NCBI GenBank assembly: GCA_973895155.1
Contig: OZ316897.1
Coordinates: forward strand, 22,196,001 to 22,260,000
Source: Marsupella aquatica
Lineage: Eukaryota > Marchantiophyta
Reading direction: 5' to 3'
DNA: 64,000 bases
In this document: positions 10,803-21,260 of the stretch, piece by piece
How positions within the stretch are numbered: position 1 is the stretch's first letter
Layout: every line of letters begins with the position of its first letter
Position numbers and translations under genes: made by a program
Notes under the pieces: model-generated
The model's database searches: none
Told to the model about the DNA's origin: nothing
Seen by the model: the letters and a program-made list of their open reading frames with translations, nothing else

Positions 10803-11137
10803 GAAGCAGAGCTACCAAAACCACCAATAAAAGTACCTTCAATCACCAGGTGTAACCAAAGACATCCACAGTACCAACCCTGCACGACAATTTAAAGATT
10901 AGGACTCGGACCATATTGTATTCGGTGCACATGGGTAGGACTTGTTTACTTAAATGTGTCCTTACAAAACACGCCTCAATGTGAAGGTCGCAACACTCAT
11001 CGTGAAAGGTTGACCCAAGGGTCCTTGTTCCAAATCTGACAACATAAGTATGCCAATTTATGGTACTTGTTGTCAAGAGGACGACAACAATAGTTACAAG
11101 AAAACTCCAAAGAATGGAGACACGATGTTAACATCAA

Positions 11138-11326
11138 CCTCGAACGGATTGGAACTCCTGCACCATTCATTCCGTAGAACTCAATCCGGAGAGGATTCTG
11201 CCTATCTCCGGGATCAGTACCACCCATCCACAACGGTCCTACACCAATGGGGAGAACTTTACGTTGCACGAGTTTCTTGTACAACCGGCGTGCACGTTTG
11301 ACACGATTTTGAATTAAGACAGCCAT
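11138..11326 (-). CDS. Short basic ORF / 5' exon of unknown gene
   Basis: From ATG at 11326 the frame starts MAVLIQNRVKRARRLYKKLV and continues through PIGVGPLWMGGTDPGDRQNPLRIEFYGMN. A possible donor (CGAG|GTTGAT) lies near 11138, and the frame stays open to 10997 without clear coding character. The N-terminus is strongly basic and amphipathic. It could be the first exon of the F-box-like gene or a separate small gene. The family is not recognised. Confidence 0.35.
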
Positions 11327-11513
11327 TTGTCACTATACCTTTGATCCACCAAGTCCAATCGACCTTTCGTTGTGCCTCCTAAACCCTGCAGCACTGCGAC
11401 ATCATAGAGGAAGATGAGTCTCCAAACAAAACAGAGGAAGATGAGTCTCACAGGAGGGTGCGATAACTTTATCGCACCTCGCATTCATCTTGAAGACATG
11501 ACTCCCTCACACA

Positions 11514-11849
11514 CTCAAGCAATCTTCAATCAATCACAGGAATGGAAACTCCGATAAATTTATCGGAGTCTCAAGCAATCTTCAATCAATCACAGGAATG
11601 GAAACTCCAATAAATTTATCGGATTCTCAAGCAATCTTCAATCAATCACAAGAATGGAAACTCCGATAAATTTATCGGATTCTCAAGCAATCTTCAATCA
11701 ATCACAGGAATGGAAACTCTGATAAATTTATCGGAGTCTCAAGCAATCTTCAATCAATCACAGGAATGGAAACTCCGATAAATTTATCAGAGTCTCAAGC
11801 AATCTTCAATCAATGACAGGAATGGATACTTCGATAAATTTATCGGACC
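11514..11849. repeat. Tandem array, 6 x 56 bp, each with the CGATAAATTTATCG palindrome
   Basis: Units start at 11514, 11570, 11626, 11682, 11738 and 11794 (CTCAAGCAATCTTC...). Each ends in an 18-bp-class palindrome (CCGATAAATTTATCGG) with one or two changes in some units. Related single palindromes flank the array at 11460, 11914 and 12007. The array lies between the minus-strand TATA box at 12148 and the ATG at 11326, so it would be in a promoter-proximal leader or intron. Confidence 0.9.
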
Positions 11850-12147
11850 TTGAATATAATTTATGGAATGAATGCGCACTGGATCAAAGGAATGCAACAG
11901 AGGAATGTAGAATGCGATAAATTTATCGCAATCCTCTCGGATCAGGACATTGACACCAAATGACAAGTCAACCTTACATGGATGATACTCGACTAGAATG
12001 GTAGTTCCGATAAATTTATCAGGTTCTCTGGAGAAAGAGTCAAGTCTCTTGGGAGGAATGCAAGACTTGATAGGAGTTCAGTATTCACTCTGAGTGAGGT
12101 GTTGGTCGCTCCGGCGAAAATAAACTTTTTATGGGCAACCCGCTCCT

Positions 12148-12156
12148 CTTTATATA
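12148..12156 (-). promoter_or_regulatory. TATA box, minus strand
   Basis: Minus-strand reading CCCCTATATAAAGAGG is a strong plant TATA box. Transcription would start near 12120 and run left into the 56-bp array and the 11326 ATG. The long leader (about 800 nt) suggests a 5' intron. Confidence 0.5.
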
Positions 12157-12451
12157 GGGGATGCTCTAACCATGGTAACTTTCCCCCTTAACCATGGTTA
12201 CTTTCCGCCTTAACCCGGGTTAGTGCGTGGTCGACCCTCGATTACGTGGTTTTGGACCAAGTTACTCATAGTTCGGACTTTTTCACAGAGCGAATGTAAA
12301 ACTCAATGCACGTATCGCTCCCTGCATTCCCGCGGCGATGCAATGTAGGCAACTCATGTTTTTTTGATTTTTTGGCAGTTTTATCGGAGATTGCATTGCC
12401 TTAGAAAAAAAATGGAATTGGGCTAAACGAGAAGTGTGTCACACTTCTCGG

Positions 12452-13029
12452 TCAGTCCAAAATCGTGTTATTATCTTTCCTAGTAATTTGGTCTCTATCA
12501 TTTTTACTAGGCTCATTTGACTTCTCTATAGACTGAAATCCAATGAGAACATTGGCATTTTTCTCTCCTTCAGGTACCTCGCAAATAGATGCATCACTCT
12601 CTGTTGAGCTACCATCCTCCATAGATCTCCTCGACGCATTTAGAGGGGCACTAAAAACGTGACTAAAACTATTCCCTTCTACAGCTCCTTCTAAACATTC
12701 AGACACAACTTGTGCTATGATATCGGATTCTCTATCTCCTTCCTGATCTTCGTCCTCTGATCCACTCGACTCATCTGAAAACACAATTGGACTCCGTGGC
12801 TCTCTATACATAACCTGAATGCCACTAAGACCTCTCCTCGACACTTGGAGCCTGGAACCAATCACAGTCCGCCCTGGAGAACTTGGAGAATCTAGAACTC
12901 TCAACGGTGAACTATTCACACGTGCAATCCCAACGACTCCGCAAGCTGCAGGAAAATTGAGCACTTGTTGACCACGATTCCCACGGACCATTCGGGAAAG
13001 GGCCGAGTCTGGACTTTGTAATCCGATTC
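12452..13029 (-). pseudogene. C-terminal part of a Ser-rich host protein, split by element A
   Basis: Minus-strand frame ending at 12452. It begins at the element A junction and continues the frame of 19205-18683. After removal of element A and one GATTC copy the whole frame is 1,101 bp, exactly 367 codons including the stop. This half is Ser/Arg/Asp-rich with an acidic serine patch (SDESSGSEDEDQEGD) and no globular domain or membrane segment, so it is probably disordered. No family recognised. Confidence 0.65.
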
Positions 13030-13070
13030 TGTGACGGGGTCCCTCCACGGTAAGTCACCATTAGTGTCAC
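13030..13070 (+). repeat. Remnant of the 5' LTR (41 bp)
   Basis: Matches 14338-14378 at 40 of 41 bases (one T/G difference) and then changes abruptly into integrase-coding sequence, marking the breakpoint of the internal deletion. Confidence 0.9.
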
Positions 13071-13089
13071 GGCGAGAGTTCCCTCACGT

Positions 13090-14361
13090 TTGGGCCCGGA
13101 GAGAGCAGCAGTGTTTTTATGTAAGACAGGTCCCTACTTGCTTGTGAAGGGAGTACTTCACAAGTACGGCATGGATGGCCGTCTTCGTCGTTGTTTGGAG
13201 GAAGCTGAGATACGTATAGTCATGGCAGCATTACATGAGGAAGAAGTTGGTGGCCACTTTGCACGGGAGACCACCGCAAGGAAAATACTAGATGCTGGAT
13301 ATTGGTGGCCAACTCTCTTTTGAGATGTACACCGGTACATCCAGCGATGTGATCCGTGCCAGCGTCAAGGCAAACCAGGGCCCTCCTCACGCCACCCATT
13401 GGTGCCCATACTTCCTCTTGCACCCTTTGAGAAGTGGGGGGTTGATTTCATTGGCCCCTTCGCTCCCATCACTAGAAGAGGGGGGAAGCGCTACATCATT
13501 CTTGCAACGGACTATGCCACAAAGTGGGTGGAGGCCCGAGCCACTGCCAAGGATGATGCCAACACCACGGCACGTTTTTTGTACGAGCAGATTTTTACAC
13601 GATTTGGTCCCCCATTGGAGCTGGTGAGTGACAGGGGTACTCACTTTCTCAATCATACGATTGAACGTCTGACGGAGAACTACCTGATCTCACATAGGAA
13701 GACCACTCCGTACCATCCTCGAGCCAATGGGCTCACTGAGAGAGCAAACGGGATCATGGGCAAGATTCTTAACAAGACGGTATCAGCTCACAAGACAGAT
13801 TGGGATTTGAAGTTGTTGGCTGCTACTTACGCCTACAACCTGGCTCACAAGACTACCACGGGCCACAGCCCCTATTTCCTTGTGTTTGGACAACACTCTC
13901 TTGTGCCGGTGGAATTTGAAGTGCCCACCATTTGGATCCTAACACGGGAAAGGGAAGGGGAAGAAAGAAGTATAGCTGCACGGATCCAACAGTTGGAGCA
14001 ACTCACTGAGACACGAGAAGAGGCTTTGACCCGTACAAAGCAGGAGCAAAGCAAACGGAAGTCACATTACGATTCCCGTCTCCGTCGTGTGTCCATTGAG
14101 GAGGGAGATTTGGTACTCCTCTACGACAGTCGTTTCATGCATTTCCCCGGGAAGTTGCATACACGTTGGATGGGGCCCTACATAGTAGACGCCGTCTACT
14201 CCAACGGCTCAGTTCAACTCAAGACGTTGGAGGGGCAACTACTCAACACATGGATCAATCAAGAACGCCTAAAGAAATACTACATGGAGGAAGAGTATGG
14301 TGCTCGCGGGGGCGCTTCGCAATTAAGAGAGGAGCTATGTGACGGGGTCCCGCCACGGTAA
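13090..14361 (+). pseudogene. Ty3/gypsy integrase, one premature stop
   Basis: A single frame of 424 codons with one in-frame TGA at 13321-13323. The expected residue there is Arg, and CGA-to-TGA at a CpG would explain it. Upstream of the stop is the HHCC zinc-binding domain (H...GGHFA, YWWP, and CDPC just after the stop). The core has the catalytic triad: Asp in WGVDFIGP (codon at 13444), Asp in VSDRGTHF, and Glu in ANGLTERANG, with 35 residues between the last two (D,D35E). A GPY/F-like segment (RWMGPYIVDAV) follows, with no chromodomain. The frame runs 24 bp into the 3' LTR and ends at 14359-14361. The enzyme would join LTR DNA to chromosomal DNA, but this copy cannot make full-length protein. 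Confidence 0.9.
14325..14334 (+). other. Polypurine tract
   Basis: AAGAGAGGAG three bases before the TGTGACGGGG start of the 3' LTR: the expected place for the plus-strand primer, confirming that 14338 is an LTR boundary. Confidence 0.7.
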
Positions 14362-15720
14362 GTCACCATTAGTGTCACCAGCAAGACACCTGTAAATGAA
14401 TAAGCCCATAGACGCGAGTTTTTTTTAATGTTCTTTAAGTTTGTAAAGTTTTTTAAAGCATCTCGGGATAGTCGGAGACCCCAACAGTTTTGTCTAGACC
14501 CGGGTTAATTATGGGGCAAAACCTGGGGGGTATAAAATCGTGACTTTTCGGGAAGGTAAGGAAGTCCGGGAAATAAGCATTTTTAATTTTTTTGGTAACA
14601 CCCCTTCTAAAGCAACACTCAGGCAGAGCTGGGGGAGTATGGGGGGTTTAATTAAACCCCCATTAAATCCTTCCGCGAGTGGGCAGCGAGAGAGCCGGGC
14701 CTTAAAGAGTATGAGGGGATCCATAAGGGGCAGCCCTGGAGCTGCCACATGGAATCCCCATAAGGGGCACGAAGCCAGCCAAGGCGAAGAAAAAAAAGAA
14801 CTCCGTGGGGGGAAGCTGCCGCAAGTTAGGGGGGTTTTTTTTAAATCCCTCCCAAGGAGGGCAGCCGGGCCGTGGCAGAGCCGCGAGTGACCGGGAAGGA
14901 GGGCCGCGAGCTCCGCGAGGGCGGGAGCTGCTGCGAGCTGCTGCGAGTAAGGAGTAGGGGGGTTTTAAAATAAATCCCTCCTAAGGAGGTCCGTGAGCTG
15001 CCAAGAGGGCAAGGGCTGCCAGGAGCGCGAGCCCGCACGGATGTGAGCTGCCGCGCAAGCGGGGGTGTCCACGAGTGAGCCAGGGGGCAAGGAGCCAGCC
15101 GGCAGCAGGATTGGGGGATATTAGGGCAGCCGCGTGGCAGGGGGCGAGCGAGCCCTGCATAGGTCCGTGAGCCACCAGGGAGCTACTAGGTGCGAGGTGC
15201 GAGGACGCGAGCTGCGGGAGGAAGAAATTAAAACCCCCTTAAGGGGCTCCGCGAGTGACTGGGCAGGGGGGCCGCAAGCCCTACATAGGGCCGCGAGCCC
15301 GCACGGACGCGAGCTGCGAGGAAGGGGGACTCCCGCGAGTCGGGACAAAGGAGGGCCCGGGGCGCAAGGCGAAAAGCTGCTCCCAGGAAGGGTTTCGTTG
15401 TTTTTTTTTCTCTCCCCTCTTTTCTCCTTTTCACACGACCCTTCTCTTGCCGAAAGCAAACTCGAGTTTCTCTCTCTTATTGCCGAAAGCTTCCTCCTTA
15501 TGTTACAATTATTTGAGCTCTCTCTCTAATTCTTCTCAAGGCTCACTCAAGGGGGATTGCGGGGACTATTCGGGCATTAACGACAGCAACATGGAGTGAC
15601 GACGGAGGGGATTGAGAGAAATAAATTAATCTGGCTACGGGGGCTGTTTCGGGCCAGGGAATTGACATTGCTACGGGTGACGGGATTTGGTGGTTGAGGA
15701 TTTGATTTCGGGATGCATGA

Positions 15721-17574
15721 ATGCTAGATCAACCGGAGTTTAGTGTGGCACGCATTCGGAGATACAAGGCTGCTTACCGTGACTACGTGGAGACTTTGAT
15801 TGCAAGGGAGAGAGAAGAGAGAGAAGCTACGATGAGCACGGGATTGGCAGCAAGTTCCACACCGGTGGGTAGGAGGATTTTTTGTCGAATTTATCCCAAG
15901 ACCTCCGCCAAGGTGATGGAGGATTGTCGAAATATTTTCCAAGCCACCGGGGTTACAGAATTCATGAAGGTAGAGATTACCATCCCTCCGGGGAAGAGCT
16001 GGGACATTGAGGCTGGGATGAAGTTACGAACGGAGGGAATCTACTTTGAATGTCTCAAACGTGTAGTGCCCCATGTGGAGTTGGCTAGGCTGCTATTTTT
16101 GGAGAATCAGAAATTCTCATTCACACCTTGGCACATTAGGGGAGAACTCACGTTGAAGATGGTGGCCACTTGGGTGATTAATCCCACCTCCACCACTGCC
16201 ATCCCTCTTTCCGCTGTCAAGGATGTTGAGTATAAGGGATTCCTGGCCAAGGTTCATCAACGGGTCCTTGGCAACGTGCAATCCGGGGTGGTGAATGAAG
16301 AGCATTTTGTGGTAGCTATGGACATCAAGAACCACCCAGCCCATGTGTACGGATGGTGGTACTACGGGTTGAAGAAGCTGTTGGCCGCTGATCCCGGGAG
16401 TGTGAAACCAGGTGGGGCTGTACATTTGATGGGGTCATTTGTATTGGCTAGGGCAGAAGGGTTGATTGGTTCCCCGGGACAGGAAGACACAGGATCATCT
16501 CTCACCACGGAGATCCGGAGTATTGCCACTACCATTTTAGGGAAGCTCACGGAGGAATCATCGTCGGCTGGTGGGGATGACGATAGAGGAGAAGAAAACC
16601 AGGATGAGGACTACACGTTGGAGTGGCTTGAATCACTCGTGGGAGATCCAAAAAAGCCCCTGGTCTACAACATTCCGGATGTTTACCTGGTAGAGCTACA
16701 GGATTTCAGAGAGGGAGTCCAAGAGGGACTCAAGCTAGTCCACGCATTGAGAGATTCTCTCAAGCACGCCACAGCCAGAGTAGAGACGTTAGAGCAGAGT
16801 ACCCTGTCTCTGAAGGAGGTGATCAAGGCCAAGGAGGGGACCATTCATGAGAAGGTTAAGCTTCTCCAAGCAGCTCACGTAGAGATCTCCAACTTAAAGG
16901 GAGCCTTGTCCACCAAGGCCAAGGAAGCAGAAGAGGTGGGAGCGTTGAGACAAGCATTGGCCAAAGAGAAGCAGAATTCTGGAGAAGTGGTGGAGTGGAG
17001 AAACCAGGTGGGAGCACTACGGAGTCAGGTGGCCGCCTTTGAGACACGAGCAAAGAGGAGTGAGGCCTTGAGTCTGGGGAAACGGAAGAGCCCCGGCACA
17101 CCTAGCTCCACACTTTCCCCGGATTTGATCTCCCAGGCTATTGAGATGGTGGTGAAGGAGGTTAGTGGGAAGTATGGACCCTTGTTGGATGGAGCCAAGA
17201 AGAGTCAGGAGAAGAGCAAGGGCTTGGAGAAGAAGCTCCGAGAGGTACGGAAATCGTTACGGGAGGCTCAGGTCAGTACGGGGATGCCACCCAGGTCTGT
17301 CACCCCCGGGACTCCCATGGCCACAGGGCAAGTTCTACCGTTGGAGTTGCGGTCCGGAGAAGAGGCTACCCTATGGAAGGACACCATTGGTGAGGGGTAC
17401 ATCAAGGCGTGGCAAGCCTTGGCCACTTTGAGGAAGCAAGGGAGCGGCAGCACGGAGAGTACCCCGGTAAAGAAGAAGAAAAGTGAGGTGGCACTCACTC
17501 CCGTGAGTGATGAAGAGGAGGCCCACTCACGGGGCACAAGCCAGGGCACCGAGAGTGAAGAAGAGGAGGAGTAG
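15721..17574 (+). CDS. LTR-encoded gag-like coiled-coil protein (617 aa), intact
   Basis: ATG 15721 (MLDQPEFSVARIRRY) to TAG 17572-17574, no stop or frameshift. Residues about 1-40 are basic and helical. About 45-260 form a globular part with several Trp/Tyr residues (HVYGWWYYGLKKLL). About 275-300 is an acidic linker. About 325-470 and 500-540 are coiled coils. The C-terminus has a basic KKKK patch and an all-acidic end. There are no CCHC knuckle, protease, RT or nuclease motifs. It sits wholly inside the LTR, so both LTRs of a complete element would carry it. The layout resembles the element B ORF, though I see no clear residue-level match. The frame has stayed open while the integrase decayed. 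Function unknown, with a gag-like or silencing-related role possible. Confidence 0.7.
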   Translation: MLDQPEFSVARIRRYKAAYRDYVETLIAREREEREATMSTGLAASSTPVGRRIFCRIYPKTSAKVMEDCRNIFQATGVTEFMKVEITIPPGKSWDIEAGMKLRTEGIYFECLKRVVPHVELARLLFLENQKFSFTPWHIRGELTLKMVATWVINPTSTTAIPLSAVKDVEYKGFLAKVHQRVLGNVQSGVVNEEHFVVAMDIKNHPAHVYGWWYYGLKKLLAADPGSVKPGGAVHLMGSFVLARAEGLIGSPGQEDTGSSLTTEIRSIATTILGKLTEESSSAGGDDDRGEENQDEDYTLEWLESLVGDPKKPLVYNIPDVYLVELQDFREGVQEGLKLVHALRDSLKHATARVETLEQSTLSLKEVIKAKEGTIHEKVKLLQAAHVEISNLKGALSTKAKEAEEVGALRQALAKEKQNSGEVVEWRNQVGALRSQVAAFETRAKRSEALSLGKRKSPGTPSSTLSPDLISQAIEMVVKEVSGKYGPLLDGAKKSQEKSKGLEKKLREVRKSLREAQVSTGMPPRSVTPGTPMATGQVLPLELRSGEEATLWKDTIGEGYIKAWQALATLRKQGSGSTESTPVKKKKSEVALTPVSDEEEAHSRGTSQGTESEEEEE

Positions 17575-18677
17575 ATAGTCGTACGGATGTGGTTGTACGG
17601 CCTCTGGATTTCCAAATTTTTTGGATGGGGTCACTCACGGGCTTGTTGGAAAGAGCTCGCGGAGCTGATTCCAACAAGAGGCGGCGCTCCTCAAACGGAG
17701 CCAGGATGAGCAAGTTATGGCCCGACGAAATTGTGTTTTCGCGATACGGAAACGACCATAACTCAGGCGTCCGATGTCCGTTGCGAGTGCGGCTAAGTGA
17801 TTCGGGATCAGGAGGAGAAGGGATATCCAAGGGTGAGCTCAAAAGTACAATTGATAGGGCACCTAGTTTCGGCCATTGTGGGGTGCCTTGCACTTTCAGG
17901 GTTCACGGAGTACAGTTGGGGCACCGTCAAAGGCACCGTCGGCCCCTTGTTTAGGGTTTAGGGTTTTAGCAGCATGTGTGTGCCGCATGCCTTTTTAGTT
18001 TAGGGATTTCTTAGTGCAGGGTTTTAGCGGCGCCGCTAGGGTAGCCCCCATCGTTGTAACCCCATGAGGGGTGCTTTGGTGTGGTTTTTTGGTATTTAGG
18101 GGGAGAGCCCCGGAGTAGTGAGGGGGGGAACTCAGTCTAGTGTTTGTTTGAGGGAAGTTGTCTAGCAGCCCGAAGAGGGAATCCAGCCAGAGTAGTGAGG
18201 TGACAGCATAGTATTGTCCTAGGGAGGCAGGAGTTGGGCAGATGGCAGGAGGCCGGGTGGTCCTTGCAATGTATACGATTGTTCACCAAAAGATATCGAT
18301 TTGGTTGGATTCCTGAATTTTGGGTGTGGTGTTCTCTCTCTTGTTGCACGGTTGTGTTCTTCCCCTAGCATGAATGTTTAGAGAAACTCGTATGGTTTGG
18401 TCGACCCTGTGAGTGGGAGAGTGGTGACAACACTTTGCCAAAGACTAGGAGGAGTAGGAATAGGACAGTCCACGGGACTTGATCAAAAGCGGAGTGCATG
18501 TATAGTCGATAGACTTGATCAAAAAATACATTTCCGGGAGCGAAAACGAATCTACTCATCCTTAGTGAGAAGTTACTCTGTATAGCGTCCCTCCACGTCC
18601 CCGTCATACGATACAAACGATTATTAGTAGAAACTCAACGGTATTTGATGTGTTAATCGTTTGATAAGCAAGTAACA
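17575..18677 (+). other. Non-coding tail of the family-A LTR
   Basis: Conserved with 1321-2472. It includes AGAGCTCGCGGAGCTG (a near-palindrome, about 17652), 'TTAGGGTTTAGGGTTTTAG' telomere-like phrases at 17953-17970, GGCGCCGC near 18030, and twin ACTTGATCAAAA motifs near 18477 and 18513. No coding frame. Confidence 0.7.
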
Positions 18678-18682
18678 GATTC

Positions 18683-19205
18683 CCTCGCTTGCTTGCACAT
18701 CCAGTCTAGGCAATGCAAAGACCAATCGCCGTATCGGTCTTTGTATTTCTACCTCCTGGTCCTCACCTAGAGACTAAAAGATCCGTTGTTGAACGTGTGT
18801 TGAATGTGGCGACTTGAATGCTGAGTGCGATACGCGTATCGGTCGCCGGATACCCTCTCCATAACCCAGGATGGATGGCCTGAAGCGACGTCTTGGACCT
18901 AAACTTGGAATTGTAATTTTCTCACTTCTTGGTGATGGAACGCTCAAGAGACGACGCTTCTCAGGTTTACTAGACGCCTGACTAGACGACACATAGTAAG
19001 AACTGGGCTCAGGACCAGAACTTGCATCAGAATCCGAATCAACGTCAAATTTTTTTGGCACTATCTGCTGTGAGAGAGGTAGAGCTTTAAGTATGCAACT
19101 TGGCAAGCAACGAGCGACAACATTAGGAGAGGATTCAACTGAACTTGAAGGTGAATCTGTGTCTGATTGAGACATGGCTATCTGAGACACTATGGGGCTT
19201 TGCAT
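18683..19205 (-). pseudogene. N-terminal part of the Ser-rich host protein, one in-frame TAG
   Basis: Best ATG at 19205 (MQSPIVSQIAMSQSD), about 115 bp downstream of a TATA box. The frame reads through Ser/Pro-rich and acidic segments (SDSDASSGPEPSS) and basic ones (RRRFRPS). It meets TAG at 18774-18776 and then stays open up to the element A junction, continuing at 13029. Without the TAG the product would be 366 residues. The TAG could be a mutation (CAG-to-TAG), or it could be the true end, with element A then in the 3' UTR. The clean continuation favours the former. Unknown family, probably disordered. Confidence 0.6.
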
Positions 19206-19318
19206 TCCTCCCTCAATCAGGGAAAACGAATGGCTCAACGGACAAAATGTTGCTCCAAGAACACAACTCCCAAAACTCTACTCTGGATAATGACGCCAAA
19301 AACTTATCGGCGGTGGCC

Positions 19319-19326
19319 CTTTTATA
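19319..19326 (-). promoter_or_regulatory. TATA box of the Ser-rich gene
   Basis: Minus-strand ACACTATAAAAGGGCC. A start near 19290 would give an 85-nt leader to the ATG at 19205. The CACTA element begins 83 bp further upstream. Confidence 0.55.
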
Positions 19327-19743
19327 GTGTCTGTTGAGGGGTTGGCCCACATGGCCACTTTTGATTGGCCGTCTCGCTAAACGACAAAATAGCAGAGAAG
19401 GGTATATTCACTAGTACATATTTAGCTGATTTCCAATGCTCAATTTTTGCAAACAATCGGCGTCCGATTCTTTTAGAATCGGAAATTCCCATTATCACAA
19501 AATGGCAATATGCCATACTCTCGGCTTCGGATATCTTCATTTCTGATGTAATTAACAACGGAACCTTTCCGATGCGGTAAAAACGGATCATATCCGTTAC
19601 AAACTACATCGGATCCCCTAACAAAAAATTTGATTGATATGTCCGATGTTTTTTGAACCGCAAATGATGTGCGTTTCAATATTGATCGGAAAAGTTCCGT
19701 AGTTGATAAGAACGGATATTATATTCGATTGTGGTAAAATGGC

Positions 19744-19866
19744 AAAGTCCGATGTTGAGAGAATGGGAAAGTCCGATGCTAAGAGAATGGGAAAGTCCGA
19801 TGCTGGGAGAATGGGAAAGTCCGATGCTAGTAGAATGGGAAAGTCCGATGCTGGGAGAATGGGAAA
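19744..19866 (+). repeat. Left subterminal array, 5 x 24 bp
   Basis: TCCGATG occurs at 19748, 19772, 19796, 19820 and 19844 with GAGAATGGGAAAG between. Such subterminal repeats are the transposase-binding sites of CACTA elements. The ORFs across it are artefacts. Confidence 0.9.
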
Positions 19867-21134
19867 TTTTCATTTTGGCAAAACGACAAATTCCTATTGT
19901 GTTAGATGGGGCATGTAGTTGCACCGACATACTCTTCCTAGAAAAGAGGATACAATCATTCTTGCATGTTTGAATGACTTCATACTTGAGGCAAATGGAC
20001 TTAATTGAATGTTGTTCTTGCCTCCTTCCAAGACCCCAAAATATTGTTCCCTTTTGGCAATATTTGCTCAACATGCAAAATCAAAAATTTATCATCTTAA
20101 AGGAGATTGCTTGTCCCATGTAGTCTTTGCTGCAAGTCCAACAACAACATAGTTGATGAAAGATGAGACAATCGGGAGCTGCCCTTGACGCCAAGGCTTT
20201 GGAAGGACCAAAATATTAATCTTCCATAACTAATAAACTATAATGATCTCATGTCAAGTCGGATGGAGGAGGGCTTTACTATTCACGAATGACCCCAAAT
20301 TTCTATTGATTGCTCCAAGGGAATGTAAGAGGGTAATTGTAATTATAGATCACTCGATGCAAACATGCAATATCATGATAGAGCAAAACTGGGATTTATT
20401 AGTCTAATGCCACACTTTTGTGGCATAATCACTACATTGCCACTCTTTTTCTTGTATTTATCAGTCTACCACTCGTTTGAGTCATCGGTTAAGAAAAGTA
20501 ACTCAGGTTAACTACCTAAGATCCGATGTTTGAGATTTCTTTTGGTCTTCCCATTGGACGGTCGTCGCTTCCCCCACGGTTACATTTTGAACCCTCAGTA
20601 TAGTTTGCGGAGGGGTGGGTTGGCTAATCCATTTCTCCTCCCCTCCATTTCTCTGTCACCATAGTTGAGGCGCACTGGCTGCGTCTTTGCTCCACCCTTG
20701 CCACTATCGTTGCATCCTCATTTCCCCGGGCCGGGCTGTGTTGTCGTTGACCCTGGCTGCCTCTAGCTCGGCCAGGGCTGCATTGTTGCATGTTGCCTGT
20801 CGGCCTCTCCCGACTCTGCCCAGCTTAGGTCCAAATTATGGGTCTTAATAAATTTAGAAGTGTATAAAATCCCTAAACACTCCAAGTCAAACAATAAAAG
20901 TGTTAAGCTTGCATGTACATTGTGAGGGATAAGAACTAGAAAGTTAAGCTCATGTTGGAGGAATAGCAATTGGGATGGGTGACCACTTAGTTGAGGAATG
21001 AAGAGTTGAAATGTCAAAGGAGGTGGGCACCTCGCTCGTGGTTGCAAAATGAAAGTAAATATACAAAGGAAGAGATGGGTGACCTGAGCACCCCGCGTTC
21101 GCTCCAATGTGTATCCCATTTTCATTGTTTTAAA

Positions 21135-21260
21135 CTTTCCCATTCTCCCAACATCGGACTTTTCCATTCTCCCAACATCGGACTTTCCCATTCTCCCAAC
21201 ATCGGACTTTCCCATTCTCTTAGCATTGGACTTTCCCATTCTTTCAGCATCGGACTTTTC
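21135..21260 (-). repeat. Right subterminal array, 5 x 24 bp, inverted
   Basis: CATCGGA (or CATTGGA) at 21152, 21176, 21200, 21224 and 21248: the same 24-bp unit as the left array, opposite strand, same copy number. Confidence 0.9.

Larger units (their letters stand above)
13030..18677 (+). mobile_element. Element A: internally deleted Ty3/gypsy retrotransposon
   Basis: Starts TGTGACGGGG, ends AAGTAACA, and is flanked by GATTC at 13025-13029 and 18678-18682. Order: first 41 bp of the 5' LTR (13030-13070), integrase remnant (13090-14361), polypurine tract (14325-14334), full 3' LTR (14338-18677). The rest of the 5' LTR, gag, protease, RT and RNase H have been lost in one internal deletion. 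It interrupts the minus-strand Ser-rich gene, whose frame joins perfectly across it. Confidence 0.9.
14338..18677 (+). mobile_element. 3' LTR of element A (about 4.34 kb) containing an ORF
   Basis: The left boundary is given by the PPT and by identity to the 5' LTR remnant. The right boundary is given by the CA end and the GATTC duplication. There is no other TGTGACGGGG start inside. Parts: GC-rich leader 14379-15720 with degenerate 'GAG(C/G)CGCGAG' repeats and a pyrimidine tract near 15390-15430, the 617-codon ORF at 15721-17574, and a 1.1-kb non-coding tail. The window's first 2472 bp are another copy. Confidence 0.8.

Noticed and set aside
11514-11849. CRISPR-like array
   Set aside because: Contiguous tandem units with no unique spacers, in plant DNA.
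14338-15720. LTR as the shared middle LTR of a tandem element (int-LTR-gag)
   Set aside because: The GATTC duplication brackets 13030-18677 as one insertion and no third LTR start follows the ORF, so a single LTR with an internal ORF fits better.
19676-20074. Repeat-rich ORFs across the CACTA arms (also 19703-19973 and 20763-21476)
   Set aside because: The 24-bp subterminal repeats are a multiple of 3 and generate periodic peptides. No protein family features.
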